Both the position numbers and the translations under genes were made by a program. DNA of 64,000 nucleotides from Oscillospiraceae bacterium. Its GTDB lineage: Bacteria; Bacillota; Clostridia; Oscillospirales; Ruminococcaceae. Positions 9,422 through 17,483 of the stretch are shown here, one piece after another; within the stretch, counting starts at the first letter, position 1; the number at the start of each line of letters is the position of its first letter. The DNA lies in NCBI GenBank assembly GCA_020024615.1, contig JAHHTP010000001.1:1-64000 (forward strand), written 5' to 3'. The notes beneath the pieces were generated by a model that saw only the letters and a list, made by a program, of their open reading frames with translations, was not told where the DNA came from and ran no database searches.

Positions 9422-10462
9422 TCAAGTGTGTGAGAGTATATGATAGCGCAGTTTAATTTCACTATGCATAATAATATTTGTATTATGGGGTTCTTTTCCA
9501 AATAGAATTTTATCGCAGACAGTTTTGACTGCCTGAAATCCCTGTTCGTAAGGGCTTTGCACAATAGTAGCCACAATCAGGCGATCGCGTAAGCCGTCTT
9601 TTATTGGTTCGGTTTCATCCACAGTAATGATGTGTGGAGTAGGACCTGTCCAATGGCGAATTGCATTTAGACCTCCAGCTATACCGCCCGCGCAGAAAAA
9701 GATACCGCATAAATCTGGATAATCCGTTAATAGCTTTTTAACAAGTTGTTCGGATAGCACATCATCGTCATCATTTTGCAGTATTTCGCAGATCTGAATA
9801 TTTGGGAAATCTTCATCCAGTGCTGCCTGGAAACCTTCCACACGCTGCTTATGACCGGATTGGCGCAGAGAACCAGCAACAATCGCAATCTGCACATGCT
9901 GGTTTAACGGAAACATCATGCCAAATAATGCAGCGGCAATCTGACCACTGCCGTAATAATCGCAGCCGACATAGCATAATTTATGCAGATCTTTCAAGTC
10001 AGCGTTGAGCGTGATGACCGGTGCATGATGATCAGAAAGGCGGTTGAGTAGATTGACAACACGCGCGTCATTGATTGGTGTTATAATTAAACCGGCAGGG
10101 GCAGTTTTTTCGATCTCTTTGAGTACAGCAATCTGTTTAACAACATCATAGCCCTTGAGTAAAATGGTATCTAAACTGATGCCGTATTCACTGTACTGTT
10201 GTGCTGCTGTTTCCATACCTTTTAAAACTTCTTGATAAAAGGCATTTCCTCTTGCGTGCAACAATACTGTGATTTTACGATTTTTCCCGGAATTTGCAAG
10301 GGCTTTTGCCAGAGTGTTTGGCTGATATTGCAGCTTTTCTGCAATCTGAAGAATTCGTGATGCAACCTCGGGATTGACTCCGGGGCGATGGTGCAACGCA
10401 CGGTCAACTGTACCACAGGAAACACCTGCTTCTGCTGCAATCTGCTTGATAGTTACTGCCAC
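9422..10462 (-). CDS. LacI-family transcriptional regulator (ligand unknown)
   Basis: A DNA-binding repressor or activator of the LacI/GalR family. The N-terminal helix-turn-helix (VTIKQIAAEAGVSCGTVDRA, about residues 3-22) and the hinge (LQYQPNTLAKAL) are clear. The rest is a type-1 periplasmic-binding-like sugar sensor domain (GLIITPINDARVVNLLNRLS, then YVGCDYYGSGQIAA). The GTG at 10462 is preferred because GAGGTGA lies about six bases upstream; a GTG nine bases further 5' overlaps that site. Length is 346 residues, normal for the family. No sugar transporter or catabolic gene is adjacent: tuf and mcsA flank it. Its targets may be itself or distant loci. The effector cannot be inferred. Confidence 0.93.
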   Translation of the reverse strand: MAVTIKQIAAEAGVSCGTVDRALHHRPGVNPEVASRILQIAEKLQYQPNTLAKALANSGKNRKITVLLHARGNAFYQEVLKGMETAAQQYSEYGISLDTILLKGYDVVKQIAVLKEIEKTAPAGLIITPINDARVVNLLNRLSDHHAPVITLNADLKDLHKLCYVGCDYYGSGQIAAALFGMMFPLNQHVQIAIVAGSLRQSGHKQRVEGFQAALDEDFPNIQICEILQNDDDDVLSEQLVKKLLTDYPDLCGIFFCAGGIAGGLNAIRHWTGPTPHIITVDETEPIKDGLRDRLIVATIVQSPYEQGFQAVKTVCDKILFGKEPHNTNIIMHSEIKLRYHILSHT

Positions 10463-10502
10463 AAATATCACCTCGACTCAAAAAATAATAATCTGTAAGA
10501 AT

Positions 10503-10531
10503 ATTTTATCAGAAATGACGGGAATTGTCAA
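10503..10531 (-). promoter_or_regulatory. Promoter of the lacI-type regulator
   Basis: On the minus strand, TTGACA (10531-10526), a 17-base spacer and TAAAAT (10508-10503). It lies back to back with the region driving mcsA-mcsB-clpC. The plus-strand -10 candidate for mcsA is TATAAT at 10572-10577, but no convincing -35 partner is visible. Confidence 0.75.
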
Positions 10532-10623
10532 TCTTTAATTTTGTAAGGTAGAAATATTCATGAATTTATTATATAATATAAAACTAAAGAATAGAATACA
10601 GGATATTAGGGGAGGAATTGAGT

Positions 10624-11091
10624 ATGTTGTGCCAGATTTGCAAACAGAATAATGCGGTAACTTTTATACAGAAACGGGACGGAAGACGAAATGAAATGAT
10701 GCCGATCTGTGCTGCCTGTGCTGAGAAACTGCAATATACAGATTGGAGTGATTTGCTGGAATATTTTTTGAATACTTCACGGCAGACGGTAACCTGTCCG
10801 CTTTGTGGAACTACGGCAGATGAAATATCCAAAACAGGATTGGTGGGATGCAGTCAGTGTTATGTAGTATTTGATCGCATGCTGCGTCCGTCCATTGAGC
10901 GGATTCATGGCAAAACTGTTTATCGTGGAAAGGTTCCAGCAGTTATTGTGAACAATCTACCAGAAGAAAAAACGGCAGTGGAGCAGTTAAAAGAGAAGCT
11001 TAAAATAGCTGTACTGAATGAGGATTATGAATCTGCGGCATTATTGCGGGATCAGATTCGGAAAATACAACGGGAGGAGCGTAACAAATGA
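10624..11091 (+). CDS. mcsA: McsA-like zinc protein (putative protein-arginine kinase activator)
   Basis: McsA normally activates the protein-arginine kinase McsB. The protein shows CxxC pairs in McsA order: MLCQICKQ at the N-terminus, CAAC near residue 31, then CPLCG and CSQC. A C-terminal UVR motif follows (AVEQLKEKLKIAVLNEDYE with ALLRDQI). The ATG at 10624 is chosen because GGGGAGGA lies eight bases upstream; the in-frame TTG at 10618 would overlap it. The product has 155 residues. It overlaps mcsB by four bases (ATGA), indicating translational coupling. In Bacillus this gene is second in the operon behind ctsR; here it comes first and no ctsR is present. Confidence 0.9.
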   Translation: MLCQICKQNNAVTFIQKRDGRRNEMMPICAACAEKLQYTDWSDLLEYFLNTSRQTVTCPLCGTTADEISKTGLVGCSQCYVVFDRMLRPSIERIHGKTVYRGKVPAVIVNNLPEEKTAVEQLKEKLKIAVLNEDYESAALLRDQIRKIQREERNK

Positions 11092-12131
11092 GTGAGATGA
11101 TTCAGAAAATGTGGTATGAACAGAATGGAGAACTTTCTGATATTGTGTGCAGCAGTGGTGTACTGATTTCCAGAAATTTAAATTGCTATCCGTTTCCGCA
11201 TAAATTATCTGTTGCGGACGCGCAAAAATGCAATAAACAGATCATAGAATGTTTAGAACAGGATGAAATCTCCCATACTCCATTTAGCGTGATTGATATG
11301 CAACAGGCAGGGGATCAGGCACGCGCCTTTTTGTATGAGCAGGGTCTGGTAACTGAAAATTTTCTGGCTTCTGAAAACCATATCGAGCAGCTTTTACTGG
11401 TGTCGGAAGATCACGAAATGTCGATTATGCTGCAAGAGCAGGATCATATCTGCTTAAAAGTACAGAAATCTGGTCTTTCTTTACAGTCGTGCTATGAAAT
11501 GCTTTCGCATTATGATGAACTGCTTTGCCGGAAATTACCGATTGCATTTGACAGCACCTATGGATATTTAACAGCATCCCCGTATCGACTTGGCACGGGA
11601 CTACAGGTATATGTTACCCTGCATTTGCCGATGTTGGAGCGTTCGGGTGCAGTTGATCGGTTTCAGATGACTGCTGAAAAGCTTGGAATTCAGATTTCTA
11701 AAGTGGCAGGAGAGGCATGGGAAGACGCATCTGTTTATTGTGTGACCAACCGTATTACCCTCGGAATCCGTGAGGATGCCGTAGTCAGCAATCTGGACGG
11801 AGTAGCACGCCAGCTCGTATCTTTAGAGGCGCAGGCAAGGCATCAGCTGCTGGATGGAAATAAGCAATATGAAGACCGGCTGATGCGTAGTGTGGGTATC
11901 TTAAAATATGCCCGCATGCTTGACTGTGCAGAAAGTTATCGGCTGCTTTCTGATGTCAGATTGGCAGCATGGATGAAGTATATCCGCTTGCCTGCACCAC
12001 AGCTGATCACGCAGATTTATTATCAGACAGGAGAAGCATTTGTTGCTTCACATTGCAATAGTGAACAGAATAAAACGACACGGTGTCAGATTCGGGCAAA
12101 AATCATTCAGGAGAGTTTGAAGATGCTCTAA
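11088..12131 (+). CDS. mcsB: McsB-like protein, probable pseudokinase (degenerate arginine-kinase active site)
   Basis: By position and overall similarity this is McsB, the ATP:guanido-phosphotransferase that phosphorylates protein arginines to mark them for ClpCP. Recognisable family blocks are SSxxxxSRN (22-30), YGYLTASPYRLGTGL (158-172), NRITLG (221-226) and LLSDVRL (286-292). The catalytic positions are substituted. SSRxRLARN reads SSGVLISRN, with Gly24 and Leu26 replacing arginines. NEEDHIR reads QEQDHIC (116-122), losing the catalytic Glu and an Arg. The Arg after GTGL is Gln173, the conserved Cys of SCPTN is Ser164, and the Arg near residue 204 is Ser. The frame is intact at 347 residues, so this is not simple decay. 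I infer a non-catalytic adaptor or scaffold. The residue comparison rests on remembered homologues. Confidence 0.85.
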   Translation: MSEMIQKMWYEQNGELSDIVCSSGVLISRNLNCYPFPHKLSVADAQKCNKQIIECLEQDEISHTPFSVIDMQQAGDQARAFLYEQGLVTENFLASENHIEQLLLVSEDHEMSIMLQEQDHICLKVQKSGLSLQSCYEMLSHYDELLCRKLPIAFDSTYGYLTASPYRLGTGLQVYVTLHLPMLERSGAVDRFQMTAEKLGIQISKVAGEAWEDASVYCVTNRITLGIREDAVVSNLDGVARQLVSLEAQARHQLLDGNKQYEDRLMRSVGILKYARMLDCAESYRLLSDVRLAAWMKYIRLPAPQLITQIYYQTGEAFVASHCNSEQNKTTRCQIRAKIIQESLKML

Positions 12132-12167
12132 ACTTTGTTGCATCGTGTTTTGGGAGGATGCAGCACT

Positions 12168-14444
12168 ATGGCATACTACTTTGAAGGATTCACAGAAAAA
12201 GCAAATCAGGCAGTTCATACAGCAGTTTCTTTTGCTGGGCAGTTGGGGCATACCTATGTCGGCAGCGAGCATCTGCTGTATGGGCTTGCTATGCAGAGTG
12301 GCAGTATCGCAGGATTGCTGCTGCATGCCAAAGGTGTTACGCCGCAGCTTGTATCGCTTCGCATTGTTGAGGTAACAGGCCGCGGCGTAAAAACATCTTT
12401 GGATATCAACAAATTTTCCCCACGGATGCAGTCTATTGTGGAACATGCTTCGCTACATGCTAAAGAGATAGGCAGGGAACTTGTCGGAACCGAAGATTTG
12501 TTTTTGGCAATGCTCAAGGATTCTGGCAGTGCGGCGGTGCATCTTCTGCATCAGCTTGGCATAAATGTTGGAATGATGTATGCGGATTGCGCTAAAGCCG
12601 GTACACAGTTTATGCAACAGATCCGGCGTGCTCCAAATAATACTGTGCGACAGACCGGAAAGAACGGTATTCCATACACGGTTGACCTGACTGCAATCGC
12701 AAAACAGCTTGATCCGATGGTGGGCAGAGAGGATGAAATCCAGCGAATGGTTCAGATTTTGTCCAGACGCAGTAAAAATAACCTCTGTCTGGTCGGACAG
12801 CCGGGTGTTGGAAAAACTGCTTTGGTGGAAGGACTTGCGCAATGGATGGTATCAGGAAAGGTGGCACCACCAGTTGGAAACAAACGCCTGTTATCGCTTG
12901 ATCTTGCAGCGATGCTTGCTGGTGCGAAATACCGTGGAGATTTTGAGGAGCGTGTTAAGCAGGTTATTGAGCAGGTGGAAAATGCAGGGGATGTTATTTT
13001 ATTTGTGGATGAACTGCATAATATTATTGGAACTGGTGCGGCGGAAGGTGCGATTGATGCAGCCAATCTTTTAAAACCAGCGCTCGCACGCCGTCAAATT
13101 CAGATGATCGGGGCTACTACACCACAGGAATATCATCGCGTAATTGAAAAGGATGCTGCATTGGAGCGGCGGTTTGGTCAGGTAGAGGTAGTAGAACCTA
13201 CAAAAGAGCAGGCAATTGATATTTTAAATGGACTGAAAACGGTATATGAACAGCATCACAGACTGGTGATTTCACCTGAGGCGGTAAAGGCAGCAGTGGA
13301 ATGCTCGATTCGTTGTATGCCAGAGCGTTTTTTGCCGGATAAAGCAATTGATCTGCTGGATGAGGCAGCAGCGAATTTGCATCTGCGGCATTATCAGAAT
13401 ATGACACAGCGAACGCGGCTTCCTGTTCTGACAGCAGAAGATGTGTGCAGACTAGCGGCCCATATAACGGGAATACCGCTTGCGCAGCTTGAGCGCAGTG
13501 AGATGGAGCAAATGGAACAGTTGGAAGAAAAGCTCAATGCGGATGTGATTGGGCAGGAAGATGCTATACACGCTGTTTCAGCAGCTTTAAAACGCAGCTA
13601 TTCTGGCTTGCGGGACACCGAACGCCCCATAGCCTCTTTTCTATTTCTTGGGCAGACGGGTGTTGGTAAAACGGAGCTTTGCAGAAGTCTTGCACGGCAT
13701 TTGTTTGACAACACTGGCAAAAATGCTTTTCTGAAATTGGATATGTCGGAATTTATGGAGAAGCATTCGGTGGCAAGATTGATCGGAGCGCCGCCGGGAT
13801 ATATCGGAACCACGGAGGGGGGACAACTGACCAATGAAATTTCCCGTCATCCGCATACGCTGATTGTGTTTGACGAGATTGAAAAGGCGCATCCAGATGT
13901 ATTTGACCTGTTATTGCAGATATTGGAAGATGGGTGTTTGACAGATGCTTGTGGAAAGAAGGTTTCGTTTGCCAACACATTGATTGTACTCACTTCCAAC
14001 CTTTGTTCGAATGATAAGGGAGCAGGAATGGTAGGGTTTGGAGCAGGCGTGCAGGATAGCCAGGAAGATCAGTTGTTCAGTCGGTTAAAAGGGGTATTCC
14101 GCCCAGAATTGCTTGGCCGATTGGATGAAATAATTCGTTTTTCTGCACTTGGGCAAAGAGAGTATCAGCAGATTGCCGCAAAGTTTGTGGATGATTTTAT
14201 CCAACGTGCCGCAAAAATTGGTATCACAGTTTCAGTTGATTCTGAAATTGAACAGCTTTTGATGAAAGGAACAACACAGAGTGGTGCCAGAAAGATCCGT
14301 AATCATGTGGTACAGCTGTTGGAAACGCCGCTGGCTGATGCTTTGATTGCATCAGAGGTTCATTCTGGGGATTGTGTGCAATTCAGCCTTTCAGAGTGCA
14401 GAAAAATCACGATGCAAACAAAAACACCACAGTCAGTTGTGTGA
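12168..14444 (+). CDS. clpC: ClpC-type AAA+ unfoldase lacking the middle (M/UVR) domain
   Basis: A Hsp100 unfoldase that feeds substrates to ClpP. The ATG at 12168 has GGGAGGA upstream and gives MAYYFEGFTEKANQAVHTAV, the family N-terminus. Two Clp N repeats occupy residues 1-140. The first AAA+ module has Walker A GQPGVGKT (210-217), Walker B ILFVDELHN and the pore region KYRGDFEER. The second has GQTGVGKTELCRSLA, MSEFMEKHSVARLIGAPPGY and FDEIEKAHPDV. The ClpP-binding loop VGF (622-624) is kept. Between DEAAANLHLR (about 398-407) and the LTAEDV segment (from 421) there is almost no linker, whereas Bacillus ClpC has a coiled-coil M domain there; total length is 758 against about 810. It starts 36 bases after mcsB stops and ends the operon. 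Confidence 0.95.
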   Translation: MAYYFEGFTEKANQAVHTAVSFAGQLGHTYVGSEHLLYGLAMQSGSIAGLLLHAKGVTPQLVSLRIVEVTGRGVKTSLDINKFSPRMQSIVEHASLHAKEIGRELVGTEDLFLAMLKDSGSAAVHLLHQLGINVGMMYADCAKAGTQFMQQIRRAPNNTVRQTGKNGIPYTVDLTAIAKQLDPMVGREDEIQRMVQILSRRSKNNLCLVGQPGVGKTALVEGLAQWMVSGKVAPPVGNKRLLSLDLAAMLAGAKYRGDFEERVKQVIEQVENAGDVILFVDELHNIIGTGAAEGAIDAANLLKPALARRQIQMIGATTPQEYHRVIEKDAALERRFGQVEVVEPTKEQAIDILNGLKTVYEQHHRLVISPEAVKAAVECSIRCMPERFLPDKAIDLLDEAAANLHLRHYQNMTQRTRLPVLTAEDVCRLAAHITGIPLAQLERSEMEQMEQLEEKLNADVIGQEDAIHAVSAALKRSYSGLRDTERPIASFLFLGQTGVGKTELCRSLARHLFDNTGKNAFLKLDMSEFMEKHSVARLIGAPPGYIGTTEGGQLTNEISRHPHTLIVFDEIEKAHPDVFDLLLQILEDGCLTDACGKKVSFANTLIVLTSNLCSNDKGAGMVGFGAGVQDSQEDQLFSRLKGVFRPELLGRLDEIIRFSALGQREYQQIAAKFVDDFIQRAAKIGITVSVDSEIEQLLMKGTTQSGARKIRNHVVQLLETPLADALIASEVHSGDCVQFSLSECRKITMQTKTPQSVV

Positions 14445-14490
14445 TTTAAACAAATATTTTAATTTTGCCCTAAAAAAATGAAAAAAGTGC

Positions 14491-14518
14491 TTGAATTTTT
14501 TCTTTATTATGGTATAAT
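14491..14518 (+). promoter_or_regulatory. Promoter of ung
   Basis: TTGAAT (14491-14496), a 16-base spacer and TATAAT (14513-14518), in the 146-base gap between clpC and ung. Confidence 0.72.
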
Positions 14519-14590
14519 AAAGTTATATTCAATAGTAAATTACAGTAATTACTATAAAAACTGTAAATTTTTTATGGAGGGCGAACAGAA

Positions 14591-15265
14591 GTGATTAAAA
14601 TCGGAAATGACTGGGATGAAATATTAAATGGCGAGTATGATAAGCAGTATTTTAAGCGATTAACCAGACAAATTGATCTGGGGTATCAGAGTATGCAGGT
14701 GTATCCACCAAGAGAAAAGCTATTTCGTGCGCTTGAATTAACGCCATATAGCTCTGTCAAGGTGGTAATTTTGGGGCAGGATCCATATCATATCGAAGGC
14801 TTGGCAGATGGTTTGGCATTTTCGGTAGAGGATGGTGTGCCGATTCCAGCTACGCTGATGAATATTTTCACCGAGTTAAAAAACGATCTGGGATGTCCGA
14901 TTCCACTGAGCGGAAATTTGGAAAAATGGGCGAAACAGGGGGTTTTGCTGCTTAACTGCATTTTTACCGTGCGGGATGGTGTGGCAGGTTCTCACCGTAA
15001 TTATGGCTGGGAGGAGTATACCAAGCGTATTTTACAGGAAATCGATAAAAAAGAGCAACCGGTAGTTTATATTCTGTGGGGTAATTTTGCCCGTTTCAAA
15101 ACATCCCTTTTGCATAATCCGAAGCATAAAATTATAACAAGTTTTCATCCAAGTCCATTATCGGCGAATAGAGGCTTTTTTGGTTCCAAGCCTTTTTCAC
15201 AGGCAAATGAATTTTTAGTTTCGCAGGGGGAAAAGCCGATAGACTGGTGTTTATCTGAAAAATAA
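14591..15265 (+). CDS. ung: Uracil-DNA glycosylase, family 1
   Basis: Removes uracil from DNA as the first step of base-excision repair. The catalytic water-activating loop GQDPYH has Asp64, the same number as in E. coli. The uracil-recognition segment is LLNCIFTVRDG, and the second catalytic motif HPSPLS has His186. The 224-residue length is standard. The GTG at 14591 is preceded by TGGAGGG eight bases upstream. The gene is monocistronic, between its own promoter and a strong terminator. Confidence 0.98.
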   Translation: MIKIGNDWDEILNGEYDKQYFKRLTRQIDLGYQSMQVYPPREKLFRALELTPYSSVKVVILGQDPYHIEGLADGLAFSVEDGVPIPATLMNIFTELKNDLGCPIPLSGNLEKWAKQGVLLLNCIFTVRDGVAGSHRNYGWEEYTKRILQEIDKKEQPVVYILWGNFARFKTSLLHNPKHKIITSFHPSPLSANRGFFGSKPFSQANEFLVSQGEKPIDWCLSEK

Positions 15266-15270
15266 GATTG

Positions 15271-15300
15271 GCGGCATAAGTTTTAACTTATGCCGCTTTT
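15271..15300 (+). terminator. Terminator of ung
   Basis: A perfect 12-bp stem (GCGGCATAAGTT with AACTTATGCCGC) with a two-base loop, followed by TTTT. Confidence 0.92.
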
Positions 15301-15363
15301 GCATATTTAAATCCTTTTGTGCATAGATTTTGACAAAGATACTAATGTACAAAGGAGAATGTT

Positions 15364-16077
15364 ATGAGTCAGATTCCTGAAAAAAAAGAATTGGCAGAAC
15401 TAGAAGCATATTACAAAAAACAATTACTGGAGTTAAGTCAGAAATCCAATTTTCCGCCAGCTCAACCATTGTCAGAACCTGCTTCTGCTTTGTCTGAACA
15501 GCCGGAAGGCAAAAAGGAAACGAAGCCTAAAAGTAAACAGGAAACAAAAGAGTCAAAAGAACAACCCTTGATTTCGGAGTTTGCGTTTTCGAAGCCTGCT
15601 CCCAAACCCAATTTTTCAAGACCGGGAAAAAGTCTTCCCCAAATGCCGAACAAAACAGCAAAATCAGGTGTATTGCCAGGTGAAAAAGCGGTACTGCATT
15701 CTACGCCCGTGGTGTCTGCACAGTACCAACCAAGTGGACGATTGCAAGCAAAAGTAACGACAGCATCCGGTGCAGTCCCGGTAGGCGGTGCAACGGTTAT
15801 TATTGAACGCGAAATAGACGGTAAAACTTATTTTGTACAACAGCTTGTCACCGATCGTTCGGGAAATACACCGCTTTCTGAGCCGCTTGCAACAATAGCA
15901 GCATCAGAATCGCAGACCCCTAATTCGAATGGAAAGCCATATACAGTTTATCAGGTGCGGATTAAGGCAAAAGGCTTTAAGGATTATCTCGCAGAGCAAG
16001 TGTTTGTATTTGATGGGCAGGTATCTTTGGTGGAAGCGGAGCTTTTGCCGCAGCGTGAATTTAGGCAGGAGGATTAA
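15364..16077 (+). CDS. Unknown protein with a C-terminal transthyretin/carboxypeptidase-regulatory-like domain
   Basis: Function not recognised. The first 110 or so residues are low in complexity: a charged helix (KKELAELEAYYKKQLLEL) and a Lys/Glu/Pro-rich linker. From about residue 125 to the end a beta-rich region (GRLQAKVTTASGAVPVGGAT, then TDRSGNTPLSEPL and YQVRIKAKGFKDY) resembles the prealbumin-like fold of carboxypeptidase regulatory domains, which often present or bind cell-surface material. There is no signal peptide. The ATG at 15364 follows AAAGGAG. The stop lies two bases before the next gene, whose product has a SpoIID-like domain and peptidoglycan-binding repeats, so the three genes to 17983 form one operon, perhaps used in the mother cell or spore envelope. 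Confidence 0.75.
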   Translation: MSQIPEKKELAELEAYYKKQLLELSQKSNFPPAQPLSEPASALSEQPEGKKETKPKSKQETKESKEQPLISEFAFSKPAPKPNFSRPGKSLPQMPNKTAKSGVLPGEKAVLHSTPVVSAQYQPSGRLQAKVTTASGAVPVGGATVIIEREIDGKTYFVQQLVTDRSGNTPLSEPLATIAASESQTPNSNGKPYTVYQVRIKAKGFKDYLAEQVFVFDGQVSLVEAELLPQREFRQED

Positions 16078-16079
16078 TT

Positions 16080-17483
16080 ATGTCAAAATTACCCACCATT
16101 CCTGAATATATTACAGTGCATCTGGGAGCACCGGATTCAGCAGCGGAAAATCTGACCTTGACTTTCCCGGATTATATTAAAAATGTGGCATCTGGTGAAA
16201 TCTATCCAACCTGGCCGGAAAGCGCGCTGCGTGCCAATATTCTGGCACAGACTACATTTGCACTCAACCGCGTATATACCGAATGGTATCCGTCACGCGG
16301 CTATGCATTTGATATTACTGGTTCTACTCAGTATGATCAGAGTTATGCAAAAAACAGAGAAATCTATGACAACATCTCCAAATTGGTGGATGAACTGTTC
16401 AATGATTATATCAAGCGACAGGGAAGCGTGGAACCATTGTTTTCTGCTTTCTGCAATGGTACGACGGTCAAATGCGATGGACTTTCCCAATGGGGAACGG
16501 TGGAATTAGCCAATCAGGGAAAAACGCCGTATGAGATTTTGCAATATTATTATGGGGATGATATTGATATTGTGTACAATGCACCGGTAGATGCACCAAT
16601 TTCTACATATCCAGGAACCCCACTGCGCTTGGGAATGAGTTTGGAAGAAATCCGACAGATACAGATACAGCTAAATCGCATTTCCAGAAACTTTCCGCAG
16701 ATTCCGAAAATTCCCAATGTCAATGGTGTTTTTGATCAAGCAACTTTAAATGCTGTAAAAGCCTTTCAGCAGGCCTTTAATCTGAAACCGGACGGTATTG
16801 TGGGCAAAGCAACATGGTATCGCATTAAATATATTTATACCAGTGTCAAACAGCTTGCAGAGCTAAGCAGCGAAGGATTAAAGCTGTCTGAAGTATCTCG
16901 ACAATTTCCAGAGATTATCAAGCCAGGGGATACTGGTGATTATGTTGGCATCATTCAGTATCATCTGAATCTGATTTCGCGATTTTATAGCAGTGTTCCG
17001 CCTGTCGAGCAGGACGGAGTGTATGGCTCGGAAACAGAAAATGCTGTAAAACAATTTCAAAAGACATTCGGACTTGTACAGGACGGAATTGTAGGAAGAG
17101 ATACCTGGAATATGCTTTACAGCATTTATTTATCAGTCGTGGATAATATAACAGTAGAATACAGCCAGGTTCCACCGTTTGGAGGATTGCAGCTGGTGCA
17201 GGGATCGTCCGGAGATGCTGTAAGACAACTGCAAGAGTGGATCAATGTGGTAGCATCAGTTGTTTCGGAAATCCCGAAGGTAGATGTGGATGGGATATTC
17301 GGTTCAAAAACCGAAAATGCAATTAAAATTTTTCAGAAACTGTATGGCGTCAATATAAAACCGGGCATTGTTGGACCACTGACATGGAATGCACTTGGTG
17401 CTGCAGCTCTGGAAATCCAGCTGTCCAAAGGTGCTAAACCGGGCCAGTATCCGGGAGCAGAAATCAATGAGGGAGGTATATGA
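16080..17483 (+). CDS. SpoIID-like domain protein with three peptidoglycan-binding repeats
   Basis: Residues 1-165 resemble SpoIID/LytB glycan-strand lyases: WPESALRANILAQTTFAL matches the WPxEALKAQAVAARTYA block, with Glu47 at the place of the proposed catalytic Glu, and GLSQWGTVELANQGKTPYEI matches the end of the SpoIID core. The histidine usually found before GxSQWG is missing. Three PG_binding_1 repeats follow at about 180-250, 278-350 and 375-445, each with the signature GxxxxxTxxAVKxFQ and DGIVGxxTW. There is no signal peptide or transmembrane helix, so the protein would reach peptidoglycan only by mother-cell lysis, another export route or spore assembly. The stop overlaps the next start by four bases (ATGA). 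Spore or cortex binding is an inference. Confidence 0.8.
   Translation: MSKLPTIPEYITVHLGAPDSAAENLTLTFPDYIKNVASGEIYPTWPESALRANILAQTTFALNRVYTEWYPSRGYAFDITGSTQYDQSYAKNREIYDNISKLVDELFNDYIKRQGSVEPLFSAFCNGTTVKCDGLSQWGTVELANQGKTPYEILQYYYGDDIDIVYNAPVDAPISTYPGTPLRLGMSLEEIRQIQIQLNRISRNFPQIPKIPNVNGVFDQATLNAVKAFQQAFNLKPDGIVGKATWYRIKYIYTSVKQLAELSSEGLKLSEVSRQFPEIIKPGDTGDYVGIIQYHLNLISRFYSSVPPVEQDGVYGSETENAVKQFQKTFGLVQDGIVGRDTWNMLYSIYLSVVDNITVEYSQVPPFGGLQLVQGSSGDAVRQLQEWINVVASVVSEIPKVDVDGIFGSKTENAIKIFQKLYGVNIKPGIVGPLTWNALGAAALEIQLSKGAKPGQYPGAEINEGGI

Noticed and set aside
11088..12131. mcsB as a decaying pseudogene
   Set aside because: There is no frameshift or stop, the length is normal and it is coupled to mcsA, so a maintained pseudokinase is more likely than decay.
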